A stretch of 64,000 bases of DNA from Neoroseomonas rubea (GTDB taxonomy: Bacteria > Pseudomonadota > Alphaproteobacteria > Acetobacterales > Acetobacteraceae), in assembly GCF_016106015.1 (NCBI RefSeq), contig NZ_JACADQ010000003.1, positions 1 to 64,000 on the forward strand, written 5' to 3'. Shown piece after piece: positions 16,846 through 25,118 of this stretch; positions within the stretch are counted from its first letter, which is position 1; every line of letters starts with the position of its first letter. A program made the position numbers and the translations under genes. The notes beneath the pieces are model-generated. The model saw only the letters and a list, made by a program, of their open reading frames with translations. It had not been told where the DNA came from and made no database searches.

Positions 16846-16870
16846 GGCCTCGCTTGACCTCGGCGAGGCC
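16846..16870 (+). terminator. Stem-loop after the TRAP operon
   Basis: GGCCTCGC (16846-16853) and GCGAGGCC (16863-16870) are perfect 8-bp arms around a 9-base loop, 12 bases after the dctM stop. It is followed by GCTTGCCAGTTT, weakly T-rich. Probable transcription terminator. Confidence 0.45.
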
Positions 16871-16896
16871 GCTTGCCAGTTTCGATGCAAGAACGT

Positions 16897-16916
16897 AACG
16901 GGATTACTGTCCCGTT
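16897..16916. promoter_or_regulatory. Inverted repeat AACGGGA-N6-TCCCGTT upstream of glycosyltransferase genes
   Basis: Perfect 7-bp arms at 16897-16903 and 16910-16916 with spacer TTACTG. It lies 34 bases before the first glycosyltransferase start, where an operator would be expected. The surrounding 60 bases are clearly less GC-rich than the genes, consistent with a promoter region. Confidence 0.4.
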
Positions 16917-16949
16917 CACGATCCCGCGTTTACGCATCGGAATTCGCCC

Positions 16950-18299
16950 ATGCCCGCCCCGCGCCCCCCGCGCATCTTCATCGACGGCTACAACCTCGCG
17001 CTCGAGCAGGGCACGGGCGTCGCCACCTATGCGCGCAACCTGTCCTTCGGGCTTCGGGACATCGGTGCCGAGGTCGGCGTCCTGTACGGCACCAAGACCT
17101 CGACCATCAGCGCAAGCCCGCTGATCCGGGAGATCGGCTTCTTCGACCCCCGCGTCGGGCGCCCGTCCCGAGTCGCGGAGGCGGCGGACTTTACCCGTCG
17201 CGCCTTCAGCACGCCCTTCGGTGAGATCGCGACCCAGGTACCCATCACCGGGCGCGTGGTGCGCGACGCGTTCCGTTCCCGCCTGCCGCACTTCGACCAT
17301 GTGTGGAACGTGCAGAACCTGTTCGAGGCGCAGCGGGTCCACTTCAAGCTCTACCGGCGGCGGATGAATGTCTTCTTCCGCCAGCCGCCGCAGCTGATGC
17401 ACTGGACCTATCCGCTCGCGATCCGCGCGCGCCGATCGCGCAACATCTACACCATGCACGACCTGGTGCCGCTGCGCCTGCCCTACACAACCCTCGACAA
17501 CAAGCGGCTCTACTACAGGCTGGTGATGCAGCTCGGCCGCAAGGCGGACCACATCATCACCGTCAGCGAGGCATCCCGCCGCGACATCGTTTCCCTTCTC
17601 GGCGTACCGGAAGAGAAGGTGACGAACACCTACCAGGCGGTCGAGATCCCGAAGCGATACGCCGAAAAGCCCGTCAGCGACGTGGTGACCGAGATCGAAG
17701 GCACCTTCGGCCTGGCCCACAAGCGCTACTTCCTCTTCTTCGGCGCGATCGAGCCCAAGAAGAACGTCGGCCGGCTGATCGAAGCCTATCTCGCCTCCGG
17801 CGTGCAGGATCCGCTCGTCATCCTCGGAAAAAAGGCCTGGAAGTCGGAGGAAGAGCTGCGCCTGCTCGCGGACAACGATCACGTCCGCTACCTGCTTTCG
17901 CGCGAGGGCCGGATCGAGACGCGCTACCGCGTCCAGCACATCGACTACGCGCCCTTCCCGCTGCTGGTGAGCCTGATCCGCGGCGCGAAGGCGGTGCTGT
18001 TCCCGTCCTTGTACGAAGGCTTCGGGCTTCCGGCGCTGGAAGCGATGCTGCTGGGCACGCCGGTGATGACGTCCGACACCTCCTCCATGCCGGAGGTGGT
18101 GGGCGATGCCGCGATCAAGATCGATCCGTACGACACCCGGGCGATGGTTGAGGCGATCCGCGCCCTCGACGCGGACGCCGACCTGCGCGGGCGGCTGGCA
18201 GAAGCCGGACCCGCGCAGGCTGCCCTGTTCTCTCCCGAACGCTACCGGGCCCGGCTGCGCGACGCCTATGCGCGGCTCGGTGCCAGGTTCGAGACATGA
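16950..18299 (+). CDS. Glycosyltransferase, GT4-type
   Basis: 449 residues, GT-B fold. The N-terminal half begins with PRIFIDGYNLALEQGTGVATYARNL, a typical acceptor-side start. The C-terminal nucleotide-sugar domain has FGAIEPKKNVGRLIEAYLAS and the E-x7-E motif YEGFGLPALEAMLLGTPV (about 354-371), then TSDTSSMPEVVGDAA. It transfers a sugar from an activated donor to a growing glycan, probably at the inner face of the membrane; no membrane helix is seen. The ATG at 16950 is close to the start of homology. The next glycosyltransferase follows after ten bases. With no sugar-nucleotide or polymerase genes nearby, the product (exopolysaccharide, O-antigen or other) cannot be named. Confidence 0.85.
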   Translation: MPAPRPPRIFIDGYNLALEQGTGVATYARNLSFGLRDIGAEVGVLYGTKTSTISASPLIREIGFFDPRVGRPSRVAEAADFTRRAFSTPFGEIATQVPITGRVVRDAFRSRLPHFDHVWNVQNLFEAQRVHFKLYRRRMNVFFRQPPQLMHWTYPLAIRARRSRNIYTMHDLVPLRLPYTTLDNKRLYYRLVMQLGRKADHIITVSEASRRDIVSLLGVPEEKVTNTYQAVEIPKRYAEKPVSDVVTEIEGTFGLAHKRYFLFFGAIEPKKNVGRLIEAYLASGVQDPLVILGKKAWKSEEELRLLADNDHVRYLLSREGRIETRYRVQHIDYAPFPLLVSLIRGAKAVLFPSLYEGFGLPALEAMLLGTPVMTSDTSSMPEVVGDAAIKIDPYDTRAMVEAIRALDADADLRGRLAEAGPAQAALFSPERYRARLRDAYARLGARFET

Positions 18300-18309
18300 G
18301 GGCGGGGCG

Positions 18310-20538
18310 ATGACCGGCGCGATGGACAGCGACCTCGCTCGTGCGGACCAGTATCGCGACCAGCGCCTGTGGGATGCGGCGATCACGGCCTATCGCGCGC
18401 ATCTCGATGCATGGCCGCAGGATTGGCGCGCACGGATCCAGCTCGGCCACTGCCTGAAGGAGGCCGGCGACCCGGCGGCAGCACTGGTTGCCTATCGGGC
18501 CGCCGCGGCGGTCGCGCCGAACAGTCCGGACGTCCATCTGCAGATGGGCCATGCCCTGAAGCTCTTGGGGGAGGCCTCGCAGGCCTGGCGCGCCTATATG
18601 CGCGCGCTCGAGCTCGACCCCGACAACCACGAAGCAGCGCGGGAGGCAGGCGTCCTCGCGCGTCACGCGACACCGGTTGCGGCCTCGGCGCGCGCGCCGG
18701 GCCAGCCGCTGCAGGTCGTCTTCGACAGCTCCGACCTCGTCGCCTACGTCAACATGGACCGCACGCCGACGGGCATCCAGCGCGTGCAACTGAGCCTGAC
18801 CGCCCGTGCGCTGCTCGACCCGATCGAGGGCGTCGCCCCGTCCGTCGTCGCCTTCGACGAGGCGAGCGGGGCCTGGCGGGAGATCGGGCGCGACGTGTTC
18901 CTGCGGCTGTGGCGGCTGTCGCGCACCGGCGGGGAGGCGAGCGCGCCGGCCTGGCGCGCCGTGGTGGAGGAGGTGCGCGCGGCGTTGCGCGAGGGGCAGG
19001 ACTTCGCCTTCGCGCCGGGCGCGAGCCTCGTCAACCTCGGCACATCGTGGTGGATCAAGGACTATTTCCTGCGCGTGCGGGACCTCGTCCGCCAGGTCGG
19101 CGTGCGCTACGTGCCGCTGGTCTATGACTGCATCCCACTCGTCGCGCCGGAGCACTGCCAGCGCGCGCTGGTTGAGGAATTCGCGCAGTGGTTCTCCGGC
19201 ATGGTCGCGCTGGCCGACCACGCCTTCGCCATCTCCGAATGGTCGGCCGCTGACGCGCGGCGGATCGCCGCGGAGATCGCGCCGGAGCGACCGCTGCCAA
19301 TCACTGTCGTGCCGCTCGATGCTGATCTCCGGCAGGATATCGGCGCGGCGGCGGCTCCGGACTGGCCTGCGCGCGCCGACCTGCCGGACCCAGGCGAGCC
19401 CTTCATTCTCTGCGTCGGCACGATCGAAAGCCGCAAGAACCACCTGATGCTGTTCCAGGCCTGGCTTGCGCTGATCCGTCGCCATGGCGTCGCGCGGATG
19501 CCGCGCCTCGTCTGCGTCGGCAAGGCCGGCTGGCTGGCGGAGGCGGCGACGACGCTGCTTGCCAATTCACCCGATCTGCAGGAGCGCGTGTCGATCGCGC
19601 ACGGCGTGCCCGACGTCGCGCTCGCCGCGCTCTATGCGAAGGCGATGTTCACCGTCACCAACAGCTTCTACGAGGGCTGGGGGCTGCCGGTGACAGAAAG
19701 CCTCTCCTTCGGTCGCATCCCGCTCGTCGCACGCAACACCTCCCTGACCGAGGCCGGTGGCGAGGCGGCGGTCTATTTCGAGCCCCAGAACGTGCCGGAC
19801 CTCGTCTCGGCGCTCGAAGGCCTGATCTTCGACGCGCCGGCGCGCGCGGCCCGCGAACGTCTGATCGCCGAGACGGTTCGCCTGCGGAGTTGGGGCGACA
19901 TCGCCGACCAGGTGATGCGGGAGGTCGCGGCGCGGGCGAGGGCAGGGGCCGCGCCGACGAAACCCTTCCCGGTCGAGCCCGGCCGTACCTACCGCCTGGG
20001 GCTGGTGGGCGGCGGCAGGGCCGGTCGTGCCAAGGCCATGGCCGACCAGCTGCGCGACGGGCCGGCCTGGCATCCGCTCGAGCCCTGGGGGTGCTGGACG
20101 CGGCCCGGCGTCGCGCGTCTGCGCCTTCCGCTGCCTGCGGGCACCGAGGGTCCCCTGCGGCTGTACATCGGCTGCGCCACACCCGCCCCCGATGCGATCA
20201 TCCGGCTTCGCGCGCATCCAGAAGGGAAGGCGCCGCCACGCTTCGCGGCGCTTGCGGTCACTGGCTCGACGCCAGCCGCATGCGTCCTGGAACTGGACAG
20301 CACCGGTCACGACATCCTCGTCGAGATCGACAGCGGCGAAGGCATCTTCCTGCCAGACCGTCCCATCGAGGCGGTTGGGGCACCCGAAGGCGACGACTCC
20401 GCCGAGGAGGCGCCACCACCGCCGGGCCGCATGGTGGGCCTCGGTGTCACCGGCGTGATGGTCTGCCGGGCCGACGATGCCGCGGCGCGGCTCGACTTCC
20501 TCGAAAGCCAGGCCTTCCGCATCCTCCGCCCGGAATGA
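18310..20538 (+). CDS. TPR-repeat protein fused to a GT4-type glycosyltransferase
   Basis: 742 residues in three parts. Residues 8-115 are tetratricopeptide repeats, with RADQYRDQRLWDAAITAYRAHLDAWP and AYRAAAAVAPNSPDVHLQMGHALKLLGEA-type helices. From about 135 (VVFDSSDLVAYVNMDRTPTGIQRVQ) to about 545 is a GT4-like transferase, with CVGTIESRKNHLMLFQAW and the donor motif FYEGWGLPVTESLSFGRIP (about 453-471). The last 190 residues are Pro/Gly-rich and mainly beta, of unknown role. Similar N-terminal TPR-GT fusions modify cell-surface polysaccharides. The ATG at 18310 follows GGGCGGGGCG; MDSDLA four codons later is an alternative. It is cotranscribed with the upstream glycosyltransferase. Confidence 0.8.
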   Translation: MTGAMDSDLARADQYRDQRLWDAAITAYRAHLDAWPQDWRARIQLGHCLKEAGDPAAALVAYRAAAAVAPNSPDVHLQMGHALKLLGEASQAWRAYMRALELDPDNHEAAREAGVLARHATPVAASARAPGQPLQVVFDSSDLVAYVNMDRTPTGIQRVQLSLTARALLDPIEGVAPSVVAFDEASGAWREIGRDVFLRLWRLSRTGGEASAPAWRAVVEEVRAALREGQDFAFAPGASLVNLGTSWWIKDYFLRVRDLVRQVGVRYVPLVYDCIPLVAPEHCQRALVEEFAQWFSGMVALADHAFAISEWSAADARRIAAEIAPERPLPITVVPLDADLRQDIGAAAAPDWPARADLPDPGEPFILCVGTIESRKNHLMLFQAWLALIRRHGVARMPRLVCVGKAGWLAEAATTLLANSPDLQERVSIAHGVPDVALAALYAKAMFTVTNSFYEGWGLPVTESLSFGRIPLVARNTSLTEAGGEAAVYFEPQNVPDLVSALEGLIFDAPARAARERLIAETVRLRSWGDIADQVMREVAARARAGAAPTKPFPVEPGRTYRLGLVGGGRAGRAKAMADQLRDGPAWHPLEPWGCWTRPGVARLRLPLPAGTEGPLRLYIGCATPAPDAIIRLRAHPEGKAPPRFAALAVTGSTPAACVLELDSTGHDILVEIDSGEGIFLPDRPIEAVGAPEGDDSAEEAPPPPGRMVGLGVTGVMVCRADDAAARLDFLESQAFRILRPE

Positions 20539-20546
20539 TCCGCCAG

Positions 20547-20604
20547 CCGCCTTGCGCGGCCGCGGCGCAGGGGCCAGTAAGGCGGTTGGGGGAAAGCAAC
20601 CCCC
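20547..20604 (+). terminator. Structured spacer after the glycosyltransferase operon
   Basis: CCGCCT (20547-20552) can pair with AGGCGG (20580-20585) around an inner TGCGC/GCGCA stem (20553-20557, 20565-20569). A second small hairpin, GGGGG-AAAGCAA-CCCCC (20588-20604), follows just before the livK ribosome binding site. Likely a terminator or leader structure; no T-tract. Confidence 0.35.
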
Positions 20605-20623
20605 GAAGCAGGGAGCGGTATCG

Positions 20624-21835
20624 ATGAGCGGGATGATGATCGGCCGGCGCGGCCTCATGCTGGCTTCGGCTGCCGGGCTTGCGGCGCCGCGCGTCGCGGG
20701 GGCCCAGGCCCCGGCCGTGAAGCTTGGCATCCTCCAGCCGGTCACCGGCGCGCTGTCGCAGGATGGCGAATACGGCCGGCTCGGCGCCGAGCTCGCGATC
20801 AACGAGATCAATGCCTCGGGCGGCCTCCGCGCACTCGGCGGCGCGCGGATCGAGATGGTGTTCGGCGATGCGCGCTCGAACCCGGAAGGCGGCGTGGCCG
20901 AGGTCGAGAAGATGCAGGCCGAAGGCGTCGTCGCCGTGGTCGGCGGCTTCGCGAGCCCGATCTGCCTCGCCGCCTCCCAGGCGGCCTCTCGCTACGACCT
21001 GCCCTATGTCGTCGATGTCGGCGTGTCGGACCAGATCGTCAGCCGCGGCCTGACCAACACCTTCCGCTTCGGCCCTGGCTTTGGCGTGGTGACGCAGACC
21101 GCGCTCGACAACCTGGTCGCGCTGAACGACGCCGCCGGCAAGCCGGCCCGCACCGTGGTGATCGTGCATGAGGACGGGCTGTTCGGCTCGGGCATGGCGC
21201 GGCTGCTGAACGCGGAGCTGCCCAAGCGCGGCTTCGAGGTGCTCGAGACGATCGCGCACCCGACGCCGGCGCGGGACATGAACAACGTGGCGCTGCGCAT
21301 TCGCGCGCTTCGGCCGGACCTCGTGATCCCTTCGTCCTATTATGCGGAATTCGTGCTGCTGTCGCGCACGATGCAGCAGCAACGCATTCGGCCGAAGGGC
21401 ATCTACTGCGTGCTGAACGGCGCCGCTTCCAACTTCCGCTTCGTGCGGGAATTCCCGGATGCGGCGAACCTGGTGATGGACTGCAACCACTGGGCCGATC
21501 CGCGCAAGCCGAAGACCGCTGAGCTCCGCCGCGCGGTCGAGGCGCAGAACCGCTTCTGGCTCTACAACACGCCGCTCAATTACTCGGCGGTGATGCTGGT
21601 CGCCGATGCGCTGGAACGCGCGGGGCGCCCGGACCGGGCCGCGCTGGTCCAGGCGCTGGCCGCGACCGATGGGCGCTTCGAGCGGCACATCATGCCCTAT
21701 GGCGCGACGCGCTTCGTCAACGGCCAGAACCAGGCCGGGCAGCCGGTGAACACGCAGGTCCAGGGTGGGGACATCAAGGTGATCTTCCCTCGCGACTTTG
21801 CCGACGCGCAGCCGGTCTTCCCCGTCACCGGCTGA
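20624..21835 (+). CDS. livK: Branched-chain amino acid ABC transporter substrate-binding protein
   Basis: 403 residues, normal for the LivK/peripla_BP_6 family. The leader MIGRRGLMLASAAGLAAPRVAGAQ is exported (twin-arginine-like, cleavage after AGA). The mature part begins KLGILQPVTGALSQDGEYGRLGAELAINEINA, the hallmark of the family. Later motifs include VVGGFASPICLAASQAASRY, which contributes ligand contacts, and NYSAVMLVADALERAG. The system often carries amides, ureas or other non-amino-acid solutes, and here the hydantoinase genes follow directly. The ATG at 20624 is preceded by GCAGGGAGCGG; the frame is open upstream but over the previous gene. Confidence 0.9.
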   Translation: MSGMMIGRRGLMLASAAGLAAPRVAGAQAPAVKLGILQPVTGALSQDGEYGRLGAELAINEINASGGLRALGGARIEMVFGDARSNPEGGVAEVEKMQAEGVVAVVGGFASPICLAASQAASRYDLPYVVDVGVSDQIVSRGLTNTFRFGPGFGVVTQTALDNLVALNDAAGKPARTVVIVHEDGLFGSGMARLLNAELPKRGFEVLETIAHPTPARDMNNVALRIRALRPDLVIPSSYYAEFVLLSRTMQQQRIRPKGIYCVLNGAASNFRFVREFPDAANLVMDCNHWADPRKPKTAELRRAVEAQNRFWLYNTPLNYSAVMLVADALERAGRPDRAALVQALAATDGRFERHIMPYGATRFVNGQNQAGQPVNTQVQGGDIKVIFPRDFADAQPVFPVTG

Positions 21836-21838
21836 TCC

Positions 21839-22714
21839 GTGGGCTTCCCGCCGGAGATCATCCTGGAGGCCGTTCTCAACGGCCTCCTGACCGGGGCCGT
21901 CTATGGGCTCGTCGCGCTCGGCCTCACGCTCGTCTACGGCGTGCTGCACATCATCAATTTCGCTCATGGCGCGCTGCTGACGGCGGCGATGTACGCGGCC
22001 TATGTCGCGCGCACCGCCCTTGGGATTGATCCGTATGTCGCCGCGCTGCCGCTCGCCGGGCTGTTCTTCGTGCTGGGCTACGGCGTGCAGCGCCTGGTCA
22101 TCGGACCGGCGAGCCAGGGGAAGGACGAGAATATCCTGCTGGTGACGCTCGGCCTGTCGATCATCGTCGAGAACCTGATGCTTGCGATCTTCCGGTCCGA
22201 TACGCGCAGCATCGACGTGCCCTACGCGATGGAGGTGGTGGAGTTCGGCCCCGCGCTGCTGTCCTGGCCGCGCCTGGTCGGCTTCGGCGCGACGCTCGCC
22301 GTGGGCGTGGCGCTGTTCCTGCTGATGACGCGGACCGCGACGGGCAAGGCGATCCGGGCGGTCGCCAAGGAGCGAACGGGCGCGGCGCTGGTTGGGATCG
22401 ACGTGGCCCACATCTATGCCGTCACCTTCGGCATCGGAACGGCGTGCCTGGCCATCGCTGCGGCGCTGCTGCTGCCGTCCTTCTACGTCTCGCCCCGCGT
22501 CGGCAATGCCTTCGTGCTGGTGGCCTTCACCATCGTCGTGCTTGGGGGCATGGGCAGCGTGGTGGGCGCCCTGGTGGGCGGGCTCGTGATCGGCGTCGTG
22601 GAGAGCCTTTCCGGCCTCTATCTCGGGGACAGCCTCGGGCAGATCGGCATCTTCCTGATCTTCATCCTCGTGCTGCTGGTCCGCCCGACGGGATTGTTCG
22701 GGGCGCGCGCATGA
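21839..22714 (+). CDS. livH: Branched-chain amino acid ABC transporter permease LivH
   Basis: 291 residues, about eight membrane helices. It starts at GTG with GFPPEIILEAVLNGLLTGAVYGLVALGLTLVYGVLHIINFAHG, the family N-terminus. NFAHGALLTAAMYAAY and VVLGGMGSVVGALVGGLVIGVVES are typical LivH signatures. It starts three bases after the livK stop and overlaps livM by four bases. It forms the membrane channel with LivM. Confidence 0.93.
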   Translation: MGFPPEIILEAVLNGLLTGAVYGLVALGLTLVYGVLHIINFAHGALLTAAMYAAYVARTALGIDPYVAALPLAGLFFVLGYGVQRLVIGPASQGKDENILLVTLGLSIIVENLMLAIFRSDTRSIDVPYAMEVVEFGPALLSWPRLVGFGATLAVGVALFLLMTRTATGKAIRAVAKERTGAALVGIDVAHIYAVTFGIGTACLAIAAALLLPSFYVSPRVGNAFVLVAFTIVVLGGMGSVVGALVGGLVIGVVESLSGLYLGDSLGQIGIFLIFILVLLVRPTGLFGARA

Positions 22715-23658
22715 CGGCGCGGGACCTGCTACCGATCCTGGCCTTCGCCGCCGTCGTGGCGCTTGCGCCGCTGCTGGTCAGCAGCAACGTCGTGCTGAAC
22801 TTCCTCGTCTTCACCATGATCATCGCGCTGGCCGCGCAGGGGTGGAACCTGCTCGGCGGCTATGGCGGGCAGTATTCCTTCGGACATGCGGCCTTCTTCG
22901 GCACCGGCGCCTACCTGACCGCGATCCTTCAGGTCCGCTACGGCATGAACGCCTATCCGGCCTTCGCGGCGGGCATCGGGCTCGCGGCGCTGGTCGGGCT
23001 CGCGATCGGCTTCCTCGCTTTCCGCTCGGGGCTGCGCGGGTCCTACTTCGCGCTCGTCACGCTTGCCTTCGCCGAAGTGTTCCGCGTGCTCGCCAATGCC
23101 TCCGAGGTGACGGGCGGCGCGGCGGGCATCCTGATCCGGCTGCGCGCCGACCCGGCGAACTTCCAGTTTGCTGAGCGCGGGACCTTCCTTTGGGTCGCGC
23201 TCGCTCTCGTCACTCTCGCCCTGGTCGCGACCCTGATGCTGGAACGTTCGCGCCTCGGCGCCCAACTGGTCGCGGTGCGGGAGAACGAGGCGGCGGCGCA
23301 GGCGCTCGGCGTCGACGTGCTGTCCGTGAAGCTGCGCACCATCGCGCTGTCCGCCGGCATGACGGGCGCGGCAGGAGGCCTCTACGCGCAGTACTTCCTC
23401 TACCTCGACGCCAACATTGCCTACGGCACCTGGATCTCGGTCGAGGCGCTGCTGGCGCCCATCGTCGGCGGCGCGGGCACGGTCTTCGGCCCCGTGCTGG
23501 GCGCTGTGATCCTGCACGGGCTGGCGGAGGCGACGAAGTCCATCGCCGGCAGCATCCCGGGGATCGACCTGGTTGTCTTCGGCATCGTGCTGATCCTCGT
23601 GGTCCGCTACCCGCCGCGCGACCTGCCGGGGCTGCTGCGGCGCCGGAGGCGGCCATGA
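22711..23658 (+). CDS. livM: Branched-chain amino acid ABC transporter permease LivM
   Basis: 315 residues, about nine membrane helices. GWNLLGGYGGQYSFGHAAFFGTGAYLTA is the LivM signature near residue 45; GTWISVEALLAPIVGGAGTVFGPVLGA lies in the C-terminal third. It pairs with LivH. The ATG overlaps the livH stop (ATGA), as does the livG start at its own end. A Pro/Arg-rich tail (YPPRDLPGLLRRRRRP) ends the protein in the cytoplasm. Confidence 0.93.
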   Translation: MTARDLLPILAFAAVVALAPLLVSSNVVLNFLVFTMIIALAAQGWNLLGGYGGQYSFGHAAFFGTGAYLTAILQVRYGMNAYPAFAAGIGLAALVGLAIGFLAFRSGLRGSYFALVTLAFAEVFRVLANASEVTGGAAGILIRLRADPANFQFAERGTFLWVALALVTLALVATLMLERSRLGAQLVAVRENEAAAQALGVDVLSVKLRTIALSAGMTGAAGGLYAQYFLYLDANIAYGTWISVEALLAPIVGGAGTVFGPVLGAVILHGLAEATKSIAGSIPGIDLVVFGIVLILVVRYPPRDLPGLLRRRRRP

Positions 23659-24422
23659 CCGGCACCGGTCCCGACCCCGCCTTCCTCGCGGTGCGCGGCG
23701 TAACGAAGCGCTTCGGCGGCCTGGTCGCGGTCAACGACGCGACGCTTGACGTGGCGGAAGGCTCGATCACCGGCCTGATCGGCCCGAACGGCGCGGGCAA
23801 GACGACGCTCTTCGCCGTCGTCGCGGGCTTCGAGAAGCCGACCGCCGGGCTGGTGCTGCTGGAAGGGGAGGACATCACCGGCCGCCGCCCGCACGAACTC
23901 GCCCGCATGGGCCTCGCGCGCACCTTCCAGATCGTGCAGCCCTTCGCCGGGCTGACGGTGCGGGAGAACATCGCGGTCGGCGCCTTCCTGCGGGAGGCGA
24001 AGCGCCCGGCCGCGCTGGCGGTGGCGGAGGAGGTCGCGATGCGTGTCGGCCTCGCCGACCAGCTCGACAAGCCGGCCGCGGCGCTGACCGTCGCCGGCCG
24101 AAAGCGGCTCGAGGTCGCGCGTGCGTTGGCGACGCGGCCGAAGCTGCTGCTGCTGGACGAGGTGCTCGCCGGCCTGAACCCTTCGGAGGTGCGCGACATC
24201 GTCCCCGTCGTGCGGGCCATCCGTGATTCGGGCGTGACGGTGCTGATGATCGAGCATGTGATGCAGGCGGTGATGAACCTCTGCGACCGCGTCCATGTCC
24301 TGGCGCAGGGGCGGATCATCGCCTCGGGCACGCCGGCGGAGGTCGTCGCGGCACCGGAGGTGGTGGAAGCCTATCTGGGCCATGGGGCGGCGGCGCGGCT
24401 GAAGGGCGGTGCCCATGCTTGA
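23655..24422 (+). CDS. livG: Branched-chain amino acid ABC transporter ATP-binding protein LivG
   Basis: 255 residues. Walker A is GPNGAGKTTL (about 42-51), Q-loop ARTFQIVQPF, and Walker B KLLLLDEVLAGLNPSE; the signature reads LTVAGRKRLEVARAL, a form common in LivG. Residues after 225 carry the short LivG C-terminal extension, ending AAPEVVEAYLG. It energises uptake through LivHM together with LivF. Translational coupling by a four-base overlap with livM and an eight-base overlap with livF. Confidence 0.93.
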   Translation: MTGTGPDPAFLAVRGVTKRFGGLVAVNDATLDVAEGSITGLIGPNGAGKTTLFAVVAGFEKPTAGLVLLEGEDITGRRPHELARMGLARTFQIVQPFAGLTVRENIAVGAFLREAKRPAALAVAEEVAMRVGLADQLDKPAAALTVAGRKRLEVARALATRPKLLLLDEVLAGLNPSEVRDIVPVVRAIRDSGVTVLMIEHVMQAVMNLCDRVHVLAQGRIIASGTPAEVVAAPEVVEAYLGHGAAARLKGGAHA

Positions 24423-25116
24423 GATTCGTGGGCTCGAGGCCGGCTATGGCTTGACGACGGTGCTGCGCGGCGTCGATCTCTCGGTACCCGCCGGTCGCAT
24501 CGTCGCCGTGCTCGGGGCGAATGGCGCGGGCAAGACGACGCTCAACATGGCGATCAGCGGCCTGGTGAAGCCGCGTGCGGGCAGCATCACCTTCGACGGT
24601 CGGCGCATCGACGGTCTGCCACCGCCCGCCATCGCCGAGGCCGGCCTGGTGCATGTGCCCGAGGGCCGCAAGATCTTCCCGAACCTGACGGTGCGGGAGA
24701 ACCTCGACCTTGGCGCCTATCGCCGCGCGCGCGGCAACCGGGCGCGCAACATGGACCGTGTCTTTGCCACCTTCCCTCGCCTGAAGGAACGCGCGCGGCA
24801 GTTCGCCGGCACGCTTTCGGGCGGGGAACAGCAGATGCTCGCGATCGGGCGGGGGCTAATGGCCGAGCCGCGACTGCTGATCCTCGACGAACCCTCGCTC
24901 GGCCTGTCGCCGCTGTTGGTCGAGGAGATGTTTGCCCTGATCCGCCGCCTGCATGACGAGGGCCTCGCCATCATGCTGGTCGAGCAGAACGTCGCGCAGA
25001 GTCTCGACCTCGCCGACGAGGCGCATGTGCTGGAAAACGGCGCCTTCGTCCTCGGCGGCGCGGCGGCGGATGTCCGCGCCGACCCGCATCTGCAGCGCGC
25101 CTATCTCGGATTGTAG
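24415..25116 (+). CDS. livF: Branched-chain amino acid ABC transporter ATP-binding protein LivF
   Basis: 233 residues from the ATG at 24415 (a GTG two codons earlier is an alternative). Walker A is GANGAGKTTL, the signature LSGGEQQMLAIGRGL and Walker B RLLILDEPSLGLSP, with the H-loop glutamine region IMLVEQNVAQSLDLAD, all typical of LivF. It is the second ATPase of the importer. hyuB begins three bases after the stop, so the hydantoinase genes belong to the same transcript as the transporter. Confidence 0.93.
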   Translation: MLEIRGLEAGYGLTTVLRGVDLSVPAGRIVAVLGANGAGKTTLNMAISGLVKPRAGSITFDGRRIDGLPPPAIAEAGLVHVPEGRKIFPNLTVRENLDLGAYRRARGNRARNMDRVFATFPRLKERARQFAGTLSGGEQQMLAIGRGLMAEPRLLILDEPSLGLSPLLVEEMFALIRRLHDEGLAIMLVEQNVAQSLDLADEAHVLENGAFVLGGAAADVRADPHLQRAYLGL

Positions 25117-25118
25117 CG

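Noticed and set aside
20447-22411. 654-residue minus-strand frame opposite livK/livH
   Set aside because: Low-complexity Arg/His/Gln composition; the plus strand carries recognisable Liv proteins.
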